Shown one piece after another: positions 1 to 5,455 of a stretch of DNA of 5,455 nt. Every line of letters begins with the position of its first letter. Positions within the stretch are counted from its first letter, which is position 1. This DNA is from Alphaproteobacteria bacterium (GTDB taxonomy: Bacteria > Pseudomonadota > Alphaproteobacteria > Rickettsiales > UBA6187). The stretch spans positions 1 to 5,455 of the forward strand of contig JAJRPW010000052.1 in NCBI GenBank assembly GCA_024280585.1. The letters are read 5' to 3'. The notes below the pieces were generated by a model. It was not told where the DNA came from, made no database searches, and worked only from the letters and a program-made list of their open reading frames with translations. A program made the translations under genes and the position numbers.

Positions 1-81
1 ATTTCTCGTGCAAATTAAATTTGGGAAGATATTGTATTAGGCGGTTAATACGTTGTTAAATAATCATGAGGTTGCCGTGAA

Positions 82-2157
82 ATGAAAGAAGTCGCAAAAA
101 ATTTTAAAATATCGGATGAGTTATGTGGTTTTATAGCGACACTAAGCAATGAGCGTAATATTGATCCGAAAAAAATATTCGCTGATTTCGCTGATATTCT
201 AAGGGGTTTTAGGCAAAAAAATACTTCTTTTTTAGAAAAAAGGGATGGCTTGCAAGAGACCGTTAATGATTTTTTCAACGGCGAAAATGGTGGGGTGACT
301 ACAAAAGAAGTTGTAACAAAATTGCAGGAATTGGGCTATATTTCAAGCGAAAATTCAGTGGATAAGGTTGTAACAAAGGAAATTGGCTGCGAAATTAATC
401 CTATGGCCGGGCCGCAATTAGTTGTTCCAGCCGACAAGGTTAATATGGTTTTAAATGCCGCAAATGCCAGGTGGGTTAGCCTTTATAACGCGCTTTACAC
501 ATCAAATTTTATCGATGAAAATCTTAAAAATGTTGAGGAGAGAAAAGATGCCGTTCGTGAATACACGGCGAAATTTATGGATAAAATAATTTCTTTTGCT
601 GGCGTTGAAAGCTGGAACGAAATAGAATCATTTTCATTCGATAAATCCTCAAAAAAATTTATTGCACATACAAAAAACGGCGAAACAATACTAACAGATG
701 CTAGTCAAAATAAACTTGTTGGAGTTATTTTTTTTGGTGAAAAATTTTCTGATTTTATATTTGAAAACAATGGGTTGAAGATTGAAATTAAACTTAATGA
801 TGAAGGGGCTGTTGAGGATATTCTTGTTGAATCAGCTCTGACTTATATAATAGATTTGGAAGATGCATCAATTTCCGCTCCTGAAAATAAATATGAGTCT
901 TACCGCATTTTAAAAGGAATTATTCAAGGTGATCTGGAGTGCGAGGTTCGCGGTAAAAAAAGGATAATGAACCCCGATACGAAATATTTTGACCCGGCTT
1001 CTCTAGAAGAAATAACTCTAAAACGCACGTCCCTTGCGCTTGTCAGAGATGTCGGGCCACATATGCTCGCTGACGAAAACATGATAACTCTCGATGGGCA
1101 GCCGGTTCCTGAAAAAGCTGTGGATATCTTTATAACCAGCCTGATTGGTTTTAGATATCATGTCGCGCCGAAAATGCATGGAGCCGCGGAAGTTGCTTTA
1201 AACATTGAGCTTTTTGATAAAATTAATCAAGCGCAAGGCCTGCCTGAAAATGCTAACAAAATCGGTATAATGAATGAAGAAATGCGGACTAATGCCCAGC
1301 TCAAAGATTCGATTTTAGCGGCAAAAGATGCGATTTTCTTTACCAATACGGGCTTTCTTGACTATACTGGGAGCTTTATTGATTTAATGATGTATCAAGG
1401 GGCGATCGCGCCATATCGCGATTTGCCGTCAAAAATTTACAAAACTTCCTATGAAAAACATAATGTTAATATAAGTTTGGAGCTTGGAGTGGCACAGATT
1501 GGAGCCGGTATGTGGGCAGCAATTAATGATATGGCAGGTCTTTTGAGTAGTAAAGAAGGGCAGGTTAGGGGGCTTACGGATACTGGCTGGTCACCATCGC
1601 CAAACGCGGCAGCGATTCATGTTATGGCGTTTCATATTTATGGCAATGTGCGCGATATGCAGCATAATTATGATACAACCCAAGTTAGTATGGAGGATTT
1701 ATTTGAGTTTCCAAAGGCTGATATAGTGGCTTTATCGGAGGCTGAAATTGTAGAAAACCTGGACTTTGCGGTGCATGGGTTGCTTGCTTATGCAGAACCA
1801 TGGGTGCGCAGGGGAATCGGCTGTTCGGGCGTAAAAGATTTGAGTGGAACGGCTTTGATGGAAGATCGTGCAACTGCAAGAATTAAGGCTGCTTTTATAC
1901 GAAACTGGCTGCTGCATAAGGTTGTTAGCGAGGAAAATATCGAGGATAGTATTGAGAGAATGGCGAAATTAGTTGATGAACAAAACTCAGTAGGTGAGGG
2001 CTACAAACCGCTTTGTGATGGCGCTCTGGAGGGGCGAGATTGGAACAATGTCGAAGAGGCCGTGCGGGCGGTGCGAGATGTCATATTTAATCCGTATAAG
2101 CTGCATTTTTCTTATGTAGAGCCTTATTTTTATCCAGCGAACCGGCGGGAAAATTAA
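82..2157 (+). CDS. glcB: Malate synthase G
   Basis: Malate synthase G condenses glyoxylate with acetyl-CoA to give malate and CoA, the second step of the glyoxylate shunt, in the cytoplasm. The 691-residue product is somewhat shorter than the usual 720-740. By motif alignment from memory the active site looks intact: catalytic Arg322 in LVRDVG, Mg ligands Glu399 (GIMNEEMRT) and Asp427 (NTGFLDYTG), the acetyl-CoA-side segment GWSPSPNAAAIH at 503-514, the GCS cysteine Cys581, and the catalytic-base Asp595 in ALMEDRATAR. The N-terminal third is the least conserved part and probably contains the missing length. ATG 82 is the first possible start after an in-frame TGA at 67-69, with GAGG at 68-71 as ribosome binding site. 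It stands alone: bamB converges on it and no isocitrate lyase gene is visible. The 81 bases upstream hold no convincing promoter. Family assignment is secure. Confidence 0.96.
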   Translation: MKEVAKNFKISDELCGFIATLSNERNIDPKKIFADFADILRGFRQKNTSFLEKRDGLQETVNDFFNGENGGVTTKEVVTKLQELGYISSENSVDKVVTKEIGCEINPMAGPQLVVPADKVNMVLNAANARWVSLYNALYTSNFIDENLKNVEERKDAVREYTAKFMDKIISFAGVESWNEIESFSFDKSSKKFIAHTKNGETILTDASQNKLVGVIFFGEKFSDFIFENNGLKIEIKLNDEGAVEDILVESALTYIIDLEDASISAPENKYESYRILKGIIQGDLECEVRGKKRIMNPDTKYFDPASLEEITLKRTSLALVRDVGPHMLADENMITLDGQPVPEKAVDIFITSLIGFRYHVAPKMHGAAEVALNIELFDKINQAQGLPENANKIGIMNEEMRTNAQLKDSILAAKDAIFFTNTGFLDYTGSFIDLMMYQGAIAPYRDLPSKIYKTSYEKHNVNISLELGVAQIGAGMWAAINDMAGLLSSKEGQVRGLTDTGWSPSPNAAAIHVMAFHIYGNVRDMQHNYDTTQVSMEDLFEFPKADIVALSEAEIVENLDFAVHGLLAYAEPWVRRGIGCSGVKDLSGTALMEDRATARIKAAFIRNWLLHKVVSEENIEDSIERMAKLVDEQNSVGEGYKPLCDGALEGRDWNNVEEAVRAVRDVIFNPYKLHFSYVEPYFYPANRREN

Positions 2158-3584
2158 TCACCAAAAATTCTGTCAAAAAATGATTTTGACTTCACCTTTC
2201 TTCTTATCGGTTTTGGTGGACGCTTATCTTCTGTTGTAATTGTTGCTTCCAGATCGCCGGAAAGCGCGATTAAATGAGCATTGTCAGATAACAAAAAGAC
2301 TGTGCCATAAGCAACTATAGGGGGAATATAAATATCATCAGGCACTTTATTTCTCAGCAGGATTTTTCCGTTTTTAGGAGAAATCGATAGCATTCTGCCG
2401 TGTGAGCCAACCACCAATAAATTTCCCCCCGCCATGACTGGACCAGTCCAGTATATCTGTCCAGACTTGTTTTTAGCCTTTTTATATGACGGTAATTTTG
2501 TGATCCATTTAACTCCACCGGTTTCTTTATGCACCGCAATAATTTCGTCATCAGTGCTTAGCAAATATAAAAAATTACCGGCTATCCAGAAAGATTTATT
2601 GCCAGAAACTTCCTTTTGCCATTTTTTTCTACCAGAATTAATTTCTATTGCAGCGAGGATTCCGTCATTACCAACCGCATATATATTGCTGCCTTTTGCG
2701 ATGGGAGAGGCCTCTATATCCACCAAATTATAGCTTAAACTTGAATTAGATGCAAAAGTTTCATACCAAATTTCCTCACCATTTTGGGGGCTTAGGGCGT
2801 ATAGTTCACCTGATGAGTAAGCAGTTACCACTAAGTTATTGAGAACAATAGGAGAAGCCGACCCTAATATGCTTATTTCTTCTGCGATGCCGGAATGAAC
2901 CCAAATAATTCCACCATCTTCTGCATCAAGCGCGTATAGTTTGTTGTCTATGGTGTTAACAAAGACTGTGTTATGCCCGATGGCGGGGGCTGAGCGTGCA
3001 ATACTATTGATCTTTCGCTTCCAGATTAATCTGCCATTATTGGCGTTTATGGCCAATATTTGGTTATAGCCGGTTGCTACATAAATCTTATTATTCCAAT
3101 AAGAAAGCCCGGAGCTACTAAGGATTTCCTTCTTTTTTGGCAGCTCTATTTTATAACGCCAAATTTTTTCCTTTATATTGTGGGCGTTCGAGGCGGTTAT
3201 TAAACCTCTGGAATCTATCGTATAAACCATGCCCTTAGCGATAATAGGCGAGGCTGATAAATGTTGTTGTCCGGAAATAGCTTTGCCGATTTTTCTTATT
3301 TTTTTGCTGGTAAAAAGCTCTGGAGCAGCTGGATTTTCAGGGATAAGCGAGTGATGTCCGCTGCTTTTATACCATTTTTTGTTAGTGCGGGCTCGCGGAA
3401 TTTTCACAGGAACATTGCCCAAAGACCTGTCTGGCTTGATAGTTGAGCCAAAATACAGGACTGAAATTCTTTCCCCGTCTATTTTTTTTTCGGATGGTTT
3501 GTCGCCAATCCAGTCCGACATTGAACTGCATGAAAATAACACAAAACTTGAAATTATTAACACTAAAAATTTTACTTTGTTCAT
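2154..3584 (-). CDS. bamB: Outer-membrane assembly lipoprotein BamB (PQQ-like beta-propeller)
   Basis: BamB is the beta-propeller lipoprotein of the BAM complex, which folds outer-membrane proteins; it acts on the periplasmic side of the outer membrane. The 476-residue product starts with a lipoprotein signal (MNKVK, hydrophobic run 6-17, lipobox L-F-S-C, lipidated Cys19). Propeller-blade motifs of the form 'LYAL...NG...W' recur at about 128-146, 176-192, 216-232, 261-275, 310-326, 348-364, 398-414 and 438-443, fitting eight blades. The GERISVL segment at 37-43 is typical of alphaproteobacterial homologues. A basic, proline-containing tail (about 452-476, ending FFDRIFGD) extends past the propeller; the protein is longer than E. 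coli BamB (about 390). The start codon overlaps the upstream TPR gene's stop as ATGA, implying translational coupling. The gene der, often next in alphaproteobacteria, is absent; glcB converges instead. Confidence 0.93.
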   Translation of the reverse strand: MNKVKFLVLIISSFVLFSCSSMSDWIGDKPSEKKIDGERISVLYFGSTIKPDRSLGNVPVKIPRARTNKKWYKSSGHHSLIPENPAAPELFTSKKIRKIGKAISGQQHLSASPIIAKGMVYTIDSRGLITASNAHNIKEKIWRYKIELPKKKEILSSSGLSYWNNKIYVATGYNQILAINANNGRLIWKRKINSIARSAPAIGHNTVFVNTIDNKLYALDAEDGGIIWVHSGIAEEISILGSASPIVLNNLVVTAYSSGELYALSPQNGEEIWYETFASNSSLSYNLVDIEASPIAKGSNIYAVGNDGILAAIEINSGRKKWQKEVSGNKSFWIAGNFLYLLSTDDEIIAVHKETGGVKWITKLPSYKKAKNKSGQIYWTGPVMAGGNLLVVGSHGRMLSISPKNGKILLRNKVPDDIYIPPIVAYGTVFLLSDNAHLIALSGDLEATITTEDKRPPKPIRRKVKSKSFFDRIFGD

Positions 3585-4228
3585 ACCCGCCCATCAATTA
3601 TACTTAGCATTTCACGCGACCTTTCTACTATATTCAACGGGGCCTTGCTATCATTAATTATTAATTCCAGGGCTTCTTTCGCGGCCTTTTTATTGCCTTC
3701 TGAAATTTTATTTACGGCTAGAATTTCCAATGCAGAATATTTAAAAATACTATCATTTTTTGACACTTCTTCAAGCTGTTTATCAACATCTTCGTTAGCG
3801 TTTTTAGAGTTGTAAATATACAGCAAACTGGCGAGTTCCCGCATTTCTATTGGTGCATTTGAGTTTTCTGTGACTTGTATATAAACTTTTAGCGCGTCTT
3901 CGGCTTTACCGTCTTTTATTGAAATTGCAGCTTTTCTAAGGCCGGCTATTGCGGAATATTCTGGGGAGTCTTTTTCAATTACCGAGGAATATTTATTAAT
4001 GGCTTTTTTGAAATCCATTAATTTTTCATCGGTCATGATAATTTCATATATTGTGCTGCCGGCTGCTTCATATTTTGCAAGGCTGTGGCTTTTCCACCAC
4101 ACCGAACCGGATGTCGCGACAATAATACCGAGCACGGCTGCTATCACATAGCTGCCATATTTTTCCCATAATTGTGCGTATTTCTCGTCTTTTAGGTCTT
4201 CTTTTATCTCGTCCAGAATTTCAGGCAC
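3581..4228 (-). CDS. Membrane-anchored TPR-like protein, YfgM family (periplasmic ancillary factor)
   Basis: With a GTG start at 4228 the product is 215 residues: a charged N-terminal segment (about 1-25, EILDEIKEDLKDEKYAQLWEKYG), one transmembrane helix (about 26-45) and a helical C-terminal domain with TPR-like repeats (for example 'A...GLRKAAISIKDGKAEDALKVY'). This matches the YfgM/TPR_21 family, inner-membrane proteins linked in E. coli to SecYEG and periplasmic chaperones. The open frame extends upstream to a TTG at 4315, but I prefer 4228: a strong GGAGGAG lies at 4241-4235, six bases before the GTG, and family members begin just before this acidic helix. The 29 extra codons encode nothing family-like. 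The stop overlaps the bamB start (ATGA), so the two form an operon, as is usual in alphaproteobacteria. Family confident; exact function inferred from E. coli. Confidence 0.85.
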   Translation of the reverse strand: MPEILDEIKEDLKDEKYAQLWEKYGSYVIAAVLGIIVATSGSVWWKSHSLAKYEAAGSTIYEIIMTDEKLMDFKKAINKYSSVIEKDSPEYSAIAGLRKAAISIKDGKAEDALKVYIQVTENSNAPIEMRELASLLYIYNSKNANEDVDKQLEEVSKNDSIFKYSALEILAVNKISEGNKKAAKEALELIINDSKAPLNIVERSREMLSIIDGRV

Positions 4229-4309
4229 AGCCAACTCCTCCAATAAAATTGCAGCAGAATGATTTTCAACATATTTTGCAGCTTTTGTAAAGGATAAGCT
4301 TAAAAACAA

Positions 4310-4338
4310 TTGCAATAAGTCATTATTTCCTGTAATTT
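4310..4338 (+). promoter_or_regulatory. Weak sigma70-type promoter candidate for the structured RNA
   Basis: TTGCAA at 4310-4315 and TAATTT at 4333-4338 are separated by 17 bases, with TG directly before the -10. Initiation would fall near 4345, just ahead of the first hairpin (4356). Matches to consensus are only partial (4/6 and 3/6). TTGCAA is self-complementary, so it could also serve as a -35 on the minus strand (with TTTACA at 4291-4286, spacer 18) for the TPR-bamB operon. Both readings are weak. Confidence 0.3.
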
Positions 4339-4355
4339 CCCATGTGGAATGGTGT

Positions 4356-4582
4356 GTTACTGTTCTGGGGCGTAGTAACCTCTTGCTTTACGCGGTGTGT
4401 TCGATGAGCATGCACCGTTAAAAATATGCTCGTCTTCTCAGTTTTATGGCTGGGGAGACGACAGCGTATGTCCAAGTCTCACGACCAAAGGCTGTCGTGA
4501 CCTATCGTAAGGCAGGTTTTACTAACTCCCCGGTCACCAAGTGTAATACAAGGTGGCCGTTTCACTATAAATTTGGGAGTTA
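4356..4582 (+). ncRNA. Unrecognised structured RNA or 5' leader with a four-way junction
   Basis: Hand folding gives consecutive, compatible helices. A 6-bp hairpin pairs 4356-4361 with 4374-4379. An 11-bp uninterrupted helix pairs 4382-4392 with 4506-4516 and closes a junction with three arms: arm A (4393-4400 with 4410-4417, 8 bp), arm B (4424-4441 with 4450-4469, 18 bp with a two-base bulge at 4462-4463) and arm C (4479-4485 with 4494-4500, 7 bp). A last stem pairs 4531-4538 with 4552-4559, and an outer 8-bp helix (4523-4530 with 4575-4582) covers the next gene's Shine-Dalgarno. At least eight pairs are G-U; on the minus strand these would be A-C mismatches, so the plus strand is the structured one. 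It matches no RNA family I recognise (not 6S, tmRNA, RNase P, SRP RNA, or the common riboswitches). It could be a cis-acting leader or an independent RNA. Ends are approximate; function unknown. Confidence 0.6.
4523..4582 (+). promoter_or_regulatory. Shine-Dalgarno sequestering stem before the 77-residue ORF
   Basis: TAACTCCC at 4523-4530 is perfectly complementary to GGGAGTTA at 4575-4582, which contains the ribosome binding site GGGAG (4575-4579) of the ATG at 4585. Between them lies a strong hairpin (4531-4538 with 4552-4559, 8 bp with one G-U) and an unpaired AT-rich linker at 4560-4574. The pairing would block ribosome access when formed. The anti-SD arm can instead pair with CTGGGGAG at 4450-4457 in arm B upstream, giving a possible switch. 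Seen by complementarity only. Confidence 0.5.
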
Positions 4583-4584
4583 AA

Positions 4585-4818
4585 ATGTTATTTTTCAAGC
4601 AAAAACCGCCATCACCATTTACAGAACTTAGAAGTCGTCTTGAGGGTATAAACACAGAGTTATATAAATATTTATATAATAAAAAATTTGAGCCGACCGC
4701 CGAGAATTTAAGAGAAATTGACCTTTTATATAATCGTTATCATGAGGGTTTTAGTTTTTGTGGCTATTTCTACAAGAAAATGGAGGTGCGAGGCAAGGAT
4801 GAAGCACCCGGTGGGTAA
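4585..4818 (+). CDS. Small hypothetical protein, 77 residues
   Basis: I do not recognise this protein. The ATG at 4585 has a good Shine-Dalgarno (GGGAG, 4575-4579) six bases upstream, better than the TTG at 4573, which lies at the edge of the SD itself. The product begins MLFFKQKPPSPFTELRSRLE and looks helical and charged through the middle (EGINTELYKYLYNKKFEP, then AENLREIDLLYNRYHEGF), followed by an aromatic patch (FSFCGYFYKKM) and a dissimilar gly/charged tail (GKDEAPGG). No signal peptide, transmembrane segment or metal motif is evident. Third codon positions are A/T-rich like the neighbouring genes, which supports real coding. It lies directly downstream of the structured RNA that can hide its ribosome binding site, and 173 bases before rplM on the same strand. 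It could be a lineage-specific small protein controlled by that leader, or a reading frame within a longer RNA. Confidence 0.5.
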   Translation: MLFFKQKPPSPFTELRSRLEGINTELYKYLYNKKFEPTAENLREIDLLYNRYHEGFSFCGYFYKKMEVRGKDEAPGG

Positions 4819-4828
4819 AGCCACCATT
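4779..4828 (+). other. Foldable 3' end of the small ORF (paired hairpins across the stop codon)
   Basis: AATGG at 4779-4783 can pair with CCATT at 4824-4828, enclosing two 5-bp G/C-rich hairpins: 4785-4789 with 4804-4808, and 4810-4814 with 4821-4825. The stop codon TAA (4816-4818) sits in the second loop. No U-tract follows, so this is not a classical intrinsic terminator. It might protect the 3' end or stop transcription by another route; it may also be chance in a locally GC-richer stretch. Confidence 0.3.
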
Positions 4829-4894
4829 CTCGGACTTATAAAGCAAATCTAGTTGTCTAGAAAAAAGAAAATATCAGATTATTAAACTTTTTAA

Positions 4895-4924
4895 TTGACA
4901 ATTTGGGTGGTTTTGGAGTAAATA
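4895..4924 (+). promoter_or_regulatory. Promoter candidate for rplM
   Basis: A perfect -35 hexamer TTGACA at 4895-4900 is followed by a loose -10: GTAAAT at 4918-4923 (spacer 17) or TAAATA at 4919-4924 (spacer 18). Transcription would start near 4931, leaving a leader of about 60 bases before the rplM ATG. The rest of the 4819-4991 spacer is AT-rich with no other gene or terminator that I can support. Confidence 0.45.
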
Positions 4925-4991
4925 CGGGCTACTTTTATCTAATACGATGAAAGTCATAGTGAAATGCCTAAAAAGAGTAATAGAGATTTAA

Positions 4992-5455
4992 ATGAAAACT
5001 TATACAGCAAGACCTTCTGAAATTGAACGACAATGGTATATTATTGACGCAACGGATCTGGTGCTTGGTCGCCTTGCATCCGAGGTTTCCATGATTTTAC
5101 GTGGTAAGCGCAAGCCGATTTATACTCCGCATATAGATTGTGGCGATAATGTGATTATTATCAATGCAGATAAGATATATCTTACTGCTAATAAGACAGA
5201 AAAGAAAACATATTACTGGCATACTGGCTATCCTGGTGGGATTAAAGAGACTACTGCCGGTAAAATTATTGATGGTAAATTCCCGGAAAGAGTGCTTCAC
5301 AAGGCGATTGAGCGTATGATTTCGCGCAATCCGCTTGGCAGTCAGCAAATGAGAAAGCTACATGTTTACAGTGGTTCCAAGCATCCACATTCTGGTCAAA
5401 AGCCTGTTGTTTTTGATTTTGGCAAGCTTAATGTGAAAAACAAGAAAAGAAAGGG
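4992..5455 (+). CDS. rplM: 50S ribosomal protein L13 (3' end cut by window)
   Basis: L13 is a primary-binding protein of the large ribosomal subunit, contacting 23S rRNA early in assembly. 154 codons are present and no stop is reached; family members of this type run to roughly 150-160 residues, so only a few codons are probably missing. Diagnostic segments are WYIIDATDLVLGRLAS (15-30), RGKRKPIYTPHIDCGDNV (38-54), YYWHTGYPGGIKE (74-86), and the L13 signature region from FPERVLHKAIERM (98-109) through NPLGSQQMRKLHVYSG (113-128). The MKTY start and overall pattern are alphaproteobacterial. The Shine-Dalgarno is weak (AGAG at 4982-4985, six bases before the ATG). rpsI (S9) normally follows and would lie beyond the window. 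Confidence 0.96.
   Translation, partial: MKTYTARPSEIERQWYIIDATDLVLGRLASEVSMILRGKRKPIYTPHIDCGDNVIIINADKIYLTANKTEKKTYYWHTGYPGGIKETTAGKIIDGKFPERVLHKAIERMISRNPLGSQQMRKLHVYSGSKHPHSGQKPVVFDFGKLNVKNKKRK

Noticed and set aside
2434..2733. 99-codon open frame on the plus strand inside bamB.
   Set aside because: It is a shadow of the bamB propeller repeats with no ribosome binding site or family resemblance.
3379..3657. Open frame on the plus strand opposite bamB and the TPR gene.
   Set aside because: It lies antisense to two well-supported genes, has no recognisable product, and spans their junction.
4229..4315. 29-codon N-terminal extension of the TPR protein from TTG 4315.
   Set aside because: A strong Shine-Dalgarno (4241-4235) positions the GTG at 4228, and the extension is unlike the family's N-terminus.
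4364..4461. Resemblance to the yybP-ykoY (Mn2+) riboswitch: GGGGCGTAG near 4367 and CTGGGGAGAC near 4450.
   Set aside because: The second motif is buried in an 18-bp hairpin here instead of a loop, the spacing and helix order do not fit, and the downstream ORF is not a metal transporter. A covariance-model search would settle it.
4340..4582. 6S RNA, tmRNA (including the alphaproteobacterial two-piece form), RNase P or SRP RNA.
   Set aside because: The fold is a multi-arm junction, not the 6S rod. There is no CCA-ended tRNA-like part or tag frame, no RNase P GAGGAAAGTC core, and no SRP GGTCCGGAAGGAAGCA loop.
4848..4861. Short palindrome TCTAG-TTGT-CTAGA as a terminator.
   Set aside because: The stem is only 5 bp and AT-rich, and on the plus strand it is followed by A's, on the minus strand preceded by T's; the polarity is wrong for a terminator.
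4964..5020. 18-codon frame starting ATG 4964 and overlapping the rplM start, as a possible leader peptide.
   Set aside because: No Shine-Dalgarno and no attenuator-like structure; its frame is probably chance.
5097..5348. 83-codon minus-strand frame inside rplM.
   Set aside because: Antisense shadow of a conserved ribosomal protein gene.

Overview
The window reads as an AT-rich alphaproteobacterial chromosome segment. The L13 protein begins in the alphaproteobacterial style (MKTY..., YTPHIDCGDNV, WHTGYPGG). The BamB lipoprotein carries the alphaproteobacterial 'GERISVL' segment after its lipobox, and a single-TM TPR protein precedes bamB. I cannot place the organism below class level. Nothing in the window looks mobile: there is no transposase, integrase, CRISPR array, tRNA or rRNA.

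Layout. (1) 82-2157, plus strand: malate synthase G (glcB), the glyoxylate-shunt enzyme, standing alone. (2) 3584-2154, minus strand: bamB, converging on glcB; the two stop codons overlap in one TTAA. (3) 4228-3581, minus strand: a membrane-anchored TPR protein of the YfgM type, coupled to bamB by an ATGA overlap. Its likely start is a GTG at 4228, well inside the longest open frame. (4) 4229-4584: about 356 bases without a gene, holding a densely structured element on the plus strand that I do not recognise. A hairpin is followed by an 11-bp helix closing a four-way junction with three hairpin arms. A final stem then sequesters the Shine-Dalgarno of the next small gene. (5) 4585-4818, plus strand: an unrecognised 77-residue protein whose 3' end is itself foldable. 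(6) 4819-4991: a spacer with a TTGACA-type promoter candidate. (7) 4992 to the window end, plus strand: rplM (ribosomal protein L13), cut by the edge near its C-terminus.

How it works together. The TPR protein and BamB serve the cell envelope (outer-membrane protein assembly and inner-membrane quality control). glcB and rplM are unrelated housekeeping genes. The part worth attention is 4356-4828: a structured RNA plus orphan small ORF. G-U pairs in its helices point to the plus strand, and mutually exclusive pairings around the ribosome binding site suggest a cis-acting translational switch or a new structured RNA. This is inference from hand folding and needs covariation evidence.
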